Of a DNA stretch of 33,709 nucleotides, positions 13,750-20,049 are shown one piece after another. A program made the translations under genes and the position numbers. How positions within the stretch are numbered: position 1 is the first letter of the stretch; every line of letters begins with the position of its first letter. The DNA comes from a virus. The stretch spans positions 1-33,709 of IMG/VR virus record IMGVR_UViG_3300023223_001030; one strand, written 5' to 3'. A model generated the notes under the pieces. It saw only the letters and a list, made by a program, of their open reading frames with translations. It was not told the origin of the DNA and did no database searches.

Positions 13750-14483
13750 GTAAACAAGGATTGTTACTCAAAGAAGCACCAGAACCCACATCAGTATTTC
13801 ATTGCCACTATACATGTAAAGCAGTCTTTTACAATGTTGAAGAATATAAAAAACACAGAAAAGAAGTACATAATCAAAGATATGAGTACCTATTAGATGA
13901 ATATGATTATCAGTATGGCGGTAAAGGGGGAAAATATCATGCAAGAGATTGGTCTAAAAAATGGGTGACACCTGAAAAATCTCAAGGACGTATAATTGCT
14001 CCACTTGAATTTTCACATAGACCAATTCAAAGATTTGGTGCAAGTGCTGAACAAATGAAAAACAGGCAAATGAAAAACACTTGTCATTGTGGTAAGAAAT
14101 TCAAATGGCCTAGAAGATCTTATTGTAGTGACGAATGCAGTGCAGAATGGAATTTTAAACTAACATCATATTGGAGTGGACATAAAGGCCATTTTTTAGA
14201 CAAACAATCACACAAGCCAGGAAAAAGGTCATGGGAACCAATCTATACATGTGATAATTGTAACACGGATACACAAGAACCGGAAGTTGATCACATAATT
14301 GCAATAATTCTTGGTGGCCATCCTTGGGATTATAGAAATTTACAATTACTTTGTTCTGAATGTCATAAAATCAAAACAAAATCCGATATGGGAATTTATG
14401 CATGGTGGAAAAGACAGGCAAATTATGATATTGGTGTAGTACTTGGTAATAATCAAATTTTACTGGAGGCATTTCTAAATTGA
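13746..14483 (+). CDS. HNH endonuclease with N-terminal zinc fingers, TTG start
   Basis: TTG 13746 overlaps the previous stop as TTGA and is well spaced from CTGGAG; GTG 13737 is an alternative. The 245-residue protein has a C2H2 finger (C20, C24, H37, H42) and a middle Cys cluster (C113/C115/C127/C131). The HNH domain has C159/C162, EVDHIIAII with D172-H173, N188, and LLCSECHKIKTKSD (C193, C196, H197). This is the McrA-like HNH type. Its position right after an adenine methyltransferase suggests a restriction-modification-like pair or a homing nuclease. Confidence 0.8.
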   Translation: MSKQGLLLKEAPEPTSVFHCHYTCKAVFYNVEEYKKHRKEVHNQRYEYLLDEYDYQYGGKGGKYHARDWSKKWVTPEKSQGRIIAPLEFSHRPIQRFGASAEQMKNRQMKNTCHCGKKFKWPRRSYCSDECSAEWNFKLTSYWSGHKGHFLDKQSHKPGKRSWEPIYTCDNCNTDTQEPEVDHIIAIILGGHPWDYRNLQLLCSECHKIKTKSDMGIYAWWKRQANYDIGVVLGNNQILLEAFLN

Positions 14484-14572
14484 ATTCATCCCTTAGAGAA
14501 CTTTGGATGCGTTCGTACTGTGAGAAACACGGTCATTATTGGATGATACAACTACAACAGGAGGAAGCATAA
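14480..14572 (+). CDS. Microprotein, TTG start
   Basis: A 30-residue frame starts by TTGA overlap with the HNH gene and ends two bases before the next ATG. It contains SYCEKHGHYW, a possible partial metal site. The GGAGG inside its end is the ribosome site for the following gene. Support is mainly positional. Confidence 0.4.
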   Translation: MNSSLRELWMRSYCEKHGHYWMIQLQQEEA

Positions 14573-14574
14573 TT

Positions 14575-15048
14575 ATGCCAATCGTGATTTGTGGTAATAA
14601 TTGTGGACGTAAAACTGATAATGAATACGGTACATGCAGACCTTGTGTAAAGTTACTCTGCAGGCCACTTGATGGAATAATACAAATTGAAGAAGTAAAA
14701 CAAGAAAACAAAATGCTCAATGAAGAACAAGAAGACTATCTAAAAGAAATTCAAAAGTGGAAAAGATTGTACCTTATCGATAAAGAGATAGTAGAGAAGA
14801 TAAAGAAACGAATGGATGAAATTGTATTAGATCTTGATGATACGGTAGATTGTTATAAAATAGCCAAATTCGTGAAAGAACTACTAGAAGAGACAAATGA
14901 ATTATCAAGAAAAGTTTGGGTTTTATCTGAAGGTTATGAAACCGGCGGTGCCATTGTTAATATTTTTGATTCCGTAGAAAAAGCAAATAATGCAATGAAA
15001 AAAGAAAACTATGACGATCTATACATTAGGGAATATGATCTAGAATGA
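14575..15048 (+). CDS. Zinc-ribbon / coiled-coil protein
   Basis: ATG 14575 is chosen over ATG 14539 because GGAGG at 14560-14564 is properly spaced. The 157-residue product has a compact N-terminal zinc ribbon (C6, C10, C21, C24) and a coiled coil at about residues 40-100. A C-terminal domain, VWVLSEGYETGGAIVNIFDSV, resembles a small alpha/beta fold. Its function is unknown. Confidence 0.6.
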   Translation: MPIVICGNNCGRKTDNEYGTCRPCVKLLCRPLDGIIQIEEVKQENKMLNEEQEDYLKEIQKWKRLYLIDKEIVEKIKKRMDEIVLDLDDTVDCYKIAKFVKELLEETNELSRKVWVLSEGYETGGAIVNIFDSVEKANNAMKKENYDDLYIREYDLE

Positions 15049-15072
15049 AAACTGCTGGAGAGTGTGATTGGA

Positions 15073-15231
15073 TTGGATGAAGAACAAAGAAATGCAGACA
15101 TTGTAAGAACATTAGACCAAATAATTAATGACTGTAAAATGCATAAACAAAATAAAACACTAGCCAATAATTATCATGTTGTTTTAAGAGAAATGGAAAA
15201 TCTTAGAGAGGGGAATCCTTTTGGGACTTAA
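15073..15231 (+). CDS. Small helical protein, TTG or GTG start
   Basis: The frame runs LDEEQRNADIVRTLDQIINDC... and ends REGNPFGT. TTG 15073 suits the GGAG at 15057-15060; GTG 15064 would add three residues. An 11-residue frame from ATG 15045 (ATGA overlap) precedes it. The product is about 52 residues and fully helical. Confidence 0.45.
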   Translation: MDEEQRNADIVRTLDQIINDCKMHKQNKTLANNYHVVLREMENLREGNPFGT

Positions 15232-15370
15232 AAGGGGATTGAACCATACAAGTATTCATATTTGTATTTGTGGATATTCTACATATTCTAGTAAATGGAT
15301 GAAAAAACATTTAGTTAAAGAACATACTGGAGATGAATTATTTATTTATCCAATGGATGATGCTAAATGA
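15221..15370 (+). CDS. Zinc-finger microprotein, TTG start
   Basis: TTG 15221 follows GAGAGGGG at good spacing. The 49-residue product has HICICGYSTYSSKWMKKHLVKEH, a CxC...HxxxxH finger. It ends by ATGA overlap with the next gene. Confidence 0.5.
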   Translation: MGLKRGLNHTSIHICICGYSTYSSKWMKKHLVKEHTGDELFIYPMDDAK

Positions 15371-15516
15371 GTTATGACGAAGATCACGAACCAGATATTG
15401 ATGATACATTTGATAGCTGTAATTCATGTGATGGAACTGGCATGGAATTAGAGGGTGATCTGGTCATTGGTGATTGTCCAACTTGTAATGGTAGTGGTGT
15501 ATCTGAATTTTCTTAA
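15367..15516 (+). CDS. DnaJ-type CxxCxGxG zinc protein
   Basis: The 49-residue acidic protein has two CxxCxGxG repeats, CNSCDGTG and CPTCNGSG, as in the zinc hairpin of DnaJ. There is no J domain. A similar protein lies at 23416-23571. Such stand-alone repeats may bind zinc or act as disulfide or chaperone modules. Confidence 0.6.
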   Translation: MSYDEDHEPDIDDTFDSCNSCDGTGMELEGDLVIGDCPTCNGSGVSEFS

Positions 15517-15601
15517 ATTTTTATCAGATGTTGGAGCTGGATATTTAATTATTATGGCTTTACCATTTGTACTTTTATCATACATTATGTGGATTAAATG
15601 A
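15497..15601 (+). CDS. Small membrane protein, GTG start
   Basis: A 34-residue frame starts at GTG 15497 inside the end of the preceding gene. It has one hydrophobic helix (AGYLIIMALPFVLLSYIMW) flanked by Lys. It ends by ATGA overlap with 15598. It could be a small membrane-active early protein. Confidence 0.45.
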   Translation: MYLNFLKFLSDVGAGYLIIMALPFVLLSYIMWIK

Positions 15602-15711
15602 ATTGTGTAAAAGAAATGAGTTATCTTCCAACTGACAAGCGTCTTTGCAGTGGGCTGCTTAGACCCATGTTCAAAAGTTACTACTTAATGACTCAGGTGT
15701 GGAATCTATGA
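15598..15711 (+). CDS. Microprotein
   Basis: The 37-residue ORF (MNCVKEMSYLPTDKRLCSGLLRPMF...) has two isolated Cys and no domain. Overlaps at both ends (ATGA) are the main evidence. Confidence 0.45.
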   Translation: MNCVKEMSYLPTDKRLCSGLLRPMFKSYYLMTQVWNL

Positions 15712-16121
15712 CTGATTTTATTGGCAGAGCAGAATCTGAAGTAGAGTCAATTCTAACTCAACTATTATACCCTGAACTAATTAGAACTCAAGTTCCATTA
15801 TCTGTAGTAATAGGTACTGCTGGCGAATACGAATTACTAGACAAAGAAATCAAACAACACAAATTCGATATGGTGGTGTATAGAGAAAATCAATCCAAAC
15901 TAATAGTTGAGGTAAATTACAAACATGGAGAAAAGGCAGCAAAGAAATGGCGAAATATATTTGATCCATTGCTAAAAAAGTATGGCTATGAAATTCTTTT
16001 AATTCACGACTATGAATGCGATTATCTATTCAAGCCACAAGATTACACAAAACACAAATCATCCTGGAATGATGTTATTGATGTATGTAACGCACTAAAA
16101 ATGTGTGAAATATCCACGTAA
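15708..16121 (+). CDS. Putative PD-(D/E)XK-fold nuclease
   Basis: ATG 15708 overlaps the previous stop and is preferred over GTG 15699. The 137-residue protein has a helix with E10, then HKFDMVVY (D54) and KLIVEVNYKHG (E68, K72). This resembles the D...E-x-x-x-K active site of restriction-enzyme and Holliday-junction-resolvase folds, with the Lys shifted. The strand ILLIHDYECDYLF follows. It closes the early operon, a fitting place for a resolvase acting before packaging. Confidence in the fold is moderate. Confidence 0.4.
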   Translation: MTDFIGRAESEVESILTQLLYPELIRTQVPLSVVIGTAGEYELLDKEIKQHKFDMVVYRENQSKLIVEVNYKHGEKAAKKWRNIFDPLLKKYGYEILLIHDYECDYLFKPQDYTKHKSSWNDVIDVCNALKMCEIST

Positions 16122-16167
16122 TAAAAAATTAAATTAAACTAGCTTAAATTATTATGATAATCACAAG

Positions 16168-16215
16168 AAAATATAAATTTCTATCAACACATTTATACTA
16201 AATTATACTGTATAA
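16168..16215 (+). promoter_or_regulatory. Promoter and operator of the 16221 gene
   Basis: An AAATATAAATTT TATA box (about 16168-16180) would start transcription near 16200. Downstream lie TTATACT (16193-16199) and the perfect palindrome TTATACTGTATAA (16203-16215), ending five bases before the start codon. A repressor bound there would block initiation. Confidence 0.5.
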
Positions 16216-16220
16216 ACTCA

Positions 16221-17207
16221 GTGTTGAGTTCCATTACTGAATCTGCTGATTATACACATCTTCTAAGCCAAGTAGTAGAATTAGAAAATGACACTTCATC
16301 CTCATCAAAAGACTTGTGGCTAAAAATGGCATCTACATTAGAAGTGTCAGGATTTGAAAAAAATAAGATTTGGGCTAAAGTTGCAAATGACATTGAAGAT
16401 AGTCTATGGGACAAACACAACAAAGAAGTTCCAAGAGAAGAATTTATATGGAATCGGTCTGGATACTTCTTTAGGGTAGGTTCCGAAACCGATTATACAA
16501 AACATGAAAATAGTTCAACTCCCCCAGGGGAGAAGAAAATAGTTCCACCCTCAGAATACGAAATAGAGAACTATGAATATCTTAAACTCATAAATGACAC
16601 AATTAATTTTCTAAAAGATGTAGTAGCAGCAAAACTAAAAACAAATCCTTTCATGTCACAAATTACATCAAAGGATGTCAAATTAGCATTACATGATTGG
16701 AGAGCACAATTAATAATTGCAGAAGGATTTTTTGATCATAAAGAAAAAGTACCAATTAACACACAGCATATCTTGTTACATCAAATTGCAACAGCTGCAT
16801 CAAACAATGACGCAGCACATGAATATTTTAGAATTAGAGAAGAAACACACACCCTAACCAGTAAACAACTATCAAAGTATAGAGATGGGAAAACAAAGAA
16901 CAGATTAGCAATTTTTACTCCAATGGATCGTACCACTGCAATCTTGTGGAGTTACCTTGGAATACAATGTAAAAACGAATTATGCAATTCATGGCGTCTT
17001 ATAGAATTACCAGGAACTGGAGTCATATTCAAAGCTGGTTGTCTTGACTGTGAATCACGACAGGAAGTAACACAACCAATAAAGTGCAATGTGTGCAGTG
17101 TAATATTTTTTGAAGACGACATTGAACAGTTATCAGACAAAACAACATGTCCATACTGTAAAGAAGAATTCTCCAGTATAGTAATAGATAAAATAAAAAC
17201 ATTTTAA
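16221..17207 (+). CDS. Unknown 328-residue protein with C-terminal zinc ribbons
   Basis: The gene starts at GTG 16221 (TTG 16224 is an alternative). Residues 15-75 look like a small helical domain (DLWLKMASTLEVSGFEKNKIWAKVANDIE). A helical central domain (130-240) includes SKDVKLALHDWRAQLIIAEGFFDH. The C-terminus has four Cys pairs (CKNELC, CLDC, CNVC, CPYC), probably two zinc ribbons. It is the only long non-structural gene with its own promoter, and it is flanked by a convergent cassette. A replication-initiation or master-regulator role is possible but unsupported by any motif I know. Confidence 0.7.
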   Translation: MLSSITESADYTHLLSQVVELENDTSSSSKDLWLKMASTLEVSGFEKNKIWAKVANDIEDSLWDKHNKEVPREEFIWNRSGYFFRVGSETDYTKHENSSTPPGEKKIVPPSEYEIENYEYLKLINDTINFLKDVVAAKLKTNPFMSQITSKDVKLALHDWRAQLIIAEGFFDHKEKVPINTQHILLHQIATAASNNDAAHEYFRIREETHTLTSKQLSKYRDGKTKNRLAIFTPMDRTTAILWSYLGIQCKNELCNSWRLIELPGTGVIFKAGCLDCESRQEVTQPIKCNVCSVIFFEDDIEQLSDKTTCPYCKEEFSSIVIDKIKTF

Positions 17208-17218
17208 AATTTATTATA

Positions 17219-17231
17219 ATAGTTATACTAT
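17219..17231. repeat. Palindrome between convergent genes
   Basis: ATAGT-TAT-ACTAT lies 12 bases after the stop of the forward gene. It can form a short hairpin that separates the convergent units at 17207 and 17269. It is the mirror arrangement of the CTATNNNATAG operators. It may be a weak terminator or a binding site. Confidence 0.4.
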
Positions 17232-17268
17232 CAGTTCCTTCATATCCACCTTTGATGTGTTTAATCAT

Positions 17269-17385
17269 TTAATCCTCATTTCCCTTAACAGGAAACCTCT
17301 TATTGCATTCTCCACACTGTACTTCCAGTTCTTTATTGGTATTGAACTTGTAATAACAGTGTGGACATTTGATGTGAATTTTCAT
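17269..17385 (-). CDS. Zinc-ribbon microprotein of the reverse cassette
   Basis: The 38-residue protein (MKIHIKCPHCYYKFNTNKELEVQCGECNKRFPVKG...) has a textbook CxxC...CxxC ribbon. Its ATG overlaps the stop of the 322-residue gene as ATGA, so the two are translated together. Confidence 0.65.
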   Translation of the reverse strand: MKIHIKCPHCYYKFNTNKELEVQCGECNKRFPVKGNED

Positions 17386-18350
17386 CTTTCCACCTTTAAC
17401 TCCATATACTCTTCTTCTGTAATGTTAAATTTCCATGCCATGCCTGCATCAGCTTTGTCTATTGTAGGAGGTACAAAACTATTGTAAACTCTTTTAGATG
17501 AAGAATCTTTGTATTGTAAGATGTGTATGTGAAAACCATCACTCCAGGTAGATTGAATTGAAAATTTATACAGTTTGTTACCTCTTGCAGATTCATCAAG
17601 TAATCTGGAATTTTTGACTATAATATTAGGACCATACAATTCTAGGGCAACTCGTCTTTGTTCCACATTAGAAAGTTTTAGAACTTTTTCAATTGTCATT
17701 TTTCTATCTTTAATTAATTCCCAATCCTCTTTTAAAAAACTCACACCATGAATATAATATGAATTTCCATCTAAAAAACTAGATTTTGCTGCTCGTTTTA
17801 GGGAATGTAGTTTTTTATTATTATCAAATAATTGAGGACTTTTATATGGAATTAAAACATTTACAGAAATATTCTGTATTGTTCTAACTATTTTATCTTG
17901 ATTCTGTATATTTACATATTGCCCATTATTATCAGGTATTATATAGCTGGGATTTATTTCTGTGTTGGAATATTCATCTATCGATACATTAACAGATAGG
18001 ATTTTTCCACTGGTAAATAATTGTGAAAGTATATTTGTTTCCGAAGTTGTAGCTCCTAATTCATCTTCGTTATGTCCTGTAGCGTCTATGTATTTATCAA
18101 ATAATTCTCTATGATTTTTTAGTTCTGGTGGAATGTAAAATGACTGTAATGATGAAACAGTCCCAATACCATACAATAGAGATTCACTATATTGAATGGT
18201 GTGTATAGGAAGTGAAAATTTGGATGTGATAAAAGCTTGCAAATCTTTTCTATCTAATTTATTAAGTGCATTTGGATGCTCCCAAGTCTTTTTTAGAAAT
18301 AAAATATATTTTTCATGAATTTCATGTTGCTCTTCTGTTAATACATTCAC
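17382..18350 (-). CDS. DUF6745-like protein of unknown function
   Basis: The protein has 322 residues. The C-terminal third resembles a family I recall as DUF6745, found mostly in bacteria: a YIHGVSFLKEDWELI segment, VEQRRVALELYG, SRLLDES, then a HIHILQYKDSSSKRVYNSFVPP strand and DAGMAWKFNITEEEY. In bacteria this family is typically followed or preceded by a short HGDVL...HEEH protein, exactly as here. It lies in a reverse-strand three-gene unit with its own promoter, a moron-like arrangement. No enzymatic motif is visible. Confidence 0.55.
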   Translation of the reverse strand: MNVLTEEQHEIHEKYILFLKKTWEHPNALNKLDRKDLQAFITSKFSLPIHTIQYSESLLYGIGTVSSLQSFYIPPELKNHRELFDKYIDATGHNEDELGATTSETNILSQLFTSGKILSVNVSIDEYSNTEINPSYIIPDNNGQYVNIQNQDKIVRTIQNISVNVLIPYKSPQLFDNNKKLHSLKRAAKSSFLDGNSYYIHGVSFLKEDWELIKDRKMTIEKVLKLSNVEQRRVALELYGPNIIVKNSRLLDESARGNKLYKFSIQSTWSDGFHIHILQYKDSSSKRVYNSFVPPTIDKADAGMAWKFNITEEEYMELKVER

Positions 18351-18380
18351 TGTTTATCACCCATAATAAAAAATATAGAG

Positions 18381-18695
18381 TTAGTCACGTACTTGTTTCT
18401 CCATTTTAGTAAATGCATCATACTCTCGTTCTATAGTTATGGCATAATTACCTTCAGGCATTTCCATGTCTTTATGTTCTTCATGGATTAATGTGTCAGG
18501 TTTTACCAAACTCACATATTTTAGATTTGTATCATTTTTGTAGACTAGTGTTTGTTCATTTTGAAATCTATGATGATGTCCTGTAACTTCTCCTTCTGCA
18601 ACTGTTTTTGTATCTAGTGGAGTAAGATCGGATGGAAGTTCATCAATTCTAGTGAATAAAACGTCCCCATGTCTATAGTGTTTTTGCGGTTCCAT
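18381..18695 (-). CDS. His-rich HGDVLF...GHHHRF...HEEH protein, partner of the DUF6745-like protein
   Basis: The 104-residue protein has YRHGDVLF at residues 7-14, GEVTGHHHRF with H40-H42, TLIHEEH with H71 and H74, and a TIEREYD strand near 88. The spaced His clusters could bind a metal in a small beta fold. I recall short proteins of this pattern in phages, cyanobacteria and actinobacteria next to DUF6745 genes. It is first in the reverse cassette and starts 30 bases before its partner. The pair probably works together; its activity is unknown. Confidence 0.6.
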   Translation of the reverse strand: MEPQKHYRHGDVLFTRIDELPSDLTPLDTKTVAEGEVTGHHHRFQNEQTLVYKNDTNLKYVSLVKPDTLIHEEHKDMEMPEGNYAITIEREYDAFTKMEKQVRD

Positions 18696-18712
18696 ATCAT
18701 CTAATAATTATT

Positions 18713-18738
18713 GTTATACATATAGTTATAGTTATAAC
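18713..18738 (-). promoter_or_regulatory. Promoter/operator of the reverse cassette
   Basis: Three GTTATA repeats (18713, 18725, 18731) end in the palindrome GTTATAAC (18731-18738). The AT-rich core lies about 26 bases before the reverse ATG at 18695, the right place for a TATA box. The repeats may bind a repressor. Confidence 0.5.
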
Positions 18739-18806
18739 AGTAAACTCATGCTTTACCCTCTCTTCTTTTTTTATTTCTAATATTGCATAAAGTACAATTA
18801 ATCATA

Positions 18807-18908
18807 TTGAAAAACACTAACGTAAAATGTAATCTAGGTGACTGTGATTTCATAGCTGAATCCCCAAATAAACTAAAAGCTCACAAGATAGAAAACCATG
18901 CTTACTAG
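18807..18908 (+). CDS. C2H2 zinc-finger microprotein, TTG start
   Basis: The 33-residue frame from TTG 18807 is VKCNLGDCDFIAESPNKLKAHKIENH, a C-x4-C...H-x5-H finger. It resembles the finger at 13007-13111 in the FxAESP / FETESP stretch. No strong ribosome site is visible, so the start is uncertain. Confidence 0.45.
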   Translation: MKNTNVKCNLGDCDFIAESPNKLKAHKIENHAY

Positions 18909-18949
18909 GAATACACTCTATTAATTAACTTCAATAAAGTAAACCAATC

Positions 18950-19045
18950 ATGAGTCTTCTATGTCCTAACTGTAATGAATATGTTAGAGCGAGTTGGAAG
19001 AAATGTCCTAAATGTGATACCCCCCTTATAGAGATAGGTTATTAA
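18950..19045 (+). CDS. Zinc-ribbon microprotein
   Basis: The 31-residue ORF (MSLLCPNCNEYVRASWKKCPKCDTPLIEIGY) is a minimal CxxC...CxxC ribbon. It lies in a loosely packed stretch between the reverse cassette and the packaging genes. Confidence 0.55.
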   Translation: MSLLCPNCNEYVRASWKKCPKCDTPLIEIGY

Positions 19046-19075
19046 CCTCATAGTATTATTAATGGTTAACTGATT

Positions 19076-19321
19076 ATGGAAAATAAACTAAAAATAGACT
19101 CCGATGAAGAATTGTTATTCAATGATTATTTACATAGCCCAATCATTACTTTTGATTATTTAGATCACCCAATCATTAATTTTCCTTGTGACAACGTAAT
19201 TGTTAAAGATGGTACTTTAGAAATACAATCGTCTAAAGGAGGTCCTCTAAATTTTGAGAAAATTAATAAACTAATATTTTCTATAAATGGCAAGAAATAC
19301 ACTTACAAGAAAATTGAATGA
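19076..19321 (+). CDS. Hypothetical beta-rich small protein
   Basis: The 81-residue protein carries an internal near-repeat, SPIITFDYLDHPIINFPCDN, in which HSPIITF and DHPIINF are tandem variants. It ends in a predicted beta hairpin (FSINGKKYTYKKIE). No family is recognised. It stands alone before a repeat-rich promoter. Confidence 0.55.
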   Translation: MENKLKIDSDEELLFNDYLHSPIITFDYLDHPIINFPCDNVIVKDGTLEIQSSKGGPLNFEKINKLIFSINGKKYTYKKIE

Positions 19322-19404
19322 TAATTTAGGTTCTGTCAAGTTAACGGGTGCTAGGTCAAATTCTTCTAACTGTAAAGAATCGGGACACAAGATCCCAAAT
19401 ACTT

Positions 19405-19429
19405 CTTAGTAGTATACTATACTTAGTAG
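19405..19429 (+). promoter_or_regulatory. Repeated operator before the 50-residue gene
   Basis: Two CTTAGTAG direct repeats (19405-19412 and 19422-19429) flank the palindrome TAGTATACTA (19410-19419). They sit just before ATG 19434 and look like a regulator-binding site that controls entry into the packaging region. Confidence 0.45.
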
Positions 19430-19433
19430 GTAT

Positions 19434-19586
19434 ATGAATATAAAGCAAATTAATGTAAAAGTCATGGAAAAATTGACAAAAAAAGAAGAAGAAATACTAC
19501 TAAACAATCTAGAAAAGATGAATGATCATTTTAGGTTTATTGTGAATTCTTACATTGTTATAGATAATCATACGCCTACAAATTAA
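19434..19586 (+). CDS. Small helical protein
   Basis: The 50-residue ORF (MNIKQINVKVMEKLTKKEEEILLNN...) is mostly helical with a short hydrophobic stretch (FRFIVNSYIVI). It directly follows the repeated operator at 19405-19429, so it may encode a small regulator. No family is recognised. Confidence 0.45.
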   Translation: MNIKQINVKVMEKLTKKEEEILLNNLEKMNDHFRFIVNSYIVIDNHTPTN

Positions 19587-19600
19587 GACTTTTCGAGCTA

Positions 19601-19616
19601 AATAATTCCTAATAGA
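19601..19616 (+). promoter_or_regulatory. Structural-gene promoter, terminase unit
   Basis: AATAATTCCTAATAG places its first post-C T at 19610, 29 bases before ATG 19639. It belongs to the repeated AATAATTCYTTT promoter set. A second partial copy (AATAATTCC) lies at 19622-19630. Confidence 0.45.
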
Positions 19617-19638
19617 ATCAAAATAATTCCAATCATTA

Positions 19639-20049
19639 ATGGAACTTAACGACTCTGAATTAATCATGACACAAATCTCTGCATTACACTTAACAGAACA
19701 TCAAGGTTTGAAATTATTTAGTAATTCAGATATTACTATGGCACGTTCAACATATTACGCCCTCAAAGGTAAAGTCTCAGCACTAACCAAACGTAGACTA
19801 ACAGACATTGCAAAAGAATTACCTGAAGAGCATCTCAAAACACTAGACCTCATTAATCTCATTGAACAGAAACTAATTGCAAAAATGATCACCACTGAAA
19901 AGGATACAGATATGGCAAGAATTGCTAAAATTATAGTAGAGATTCAGCCATACAAATCAGCATATCAGGAAGGGGCAAAGTTTGCATTACAGGAGTTAGA
20001 AAAACGTGAACTGGAACAAAAAGGTAATTCTCTATCCATCCTGGCATGA
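19639..20049 (+). CDS. Putative terminase small subunit
   Basis: The 136-residue protein lies directly before and overlaps the large terminase. It has a helix-turn-helix-like N-terminal half (TEHQGLKLFSNSDITMARSTYYALKGKV) and a helical oligomerisation half (KTLDLINLIEQKLIAKMITTEKDTDMARIAKIIVEIQ). This is the usual layout for small terminases, which recognise packaging-site DNA. The call depends on position and architecture. Confidence 0.6.
   Translation: MELNDSELIMTQISALHLTEHQGLKLFSNSDITMARSTYYALKGKVSALTKRRLTDIAKELPEEHLKTLDLINLIEQKLIAKMITTEKDTDMARIAKIIVEIQPYKSAYQEGAKFALQELEKRELEQKGNSLSILA

Noticed and set aside
17029-17268. Reverse-strand frame of 79 codons directly after the zinc microprotein of the reverse cassette
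   Set aside because: It starts one base after the previous gene, but nearly all of it is antisense to the well-supported zinc-ribbon end of the 16221 gene and reads as random hydrophobic sequence.
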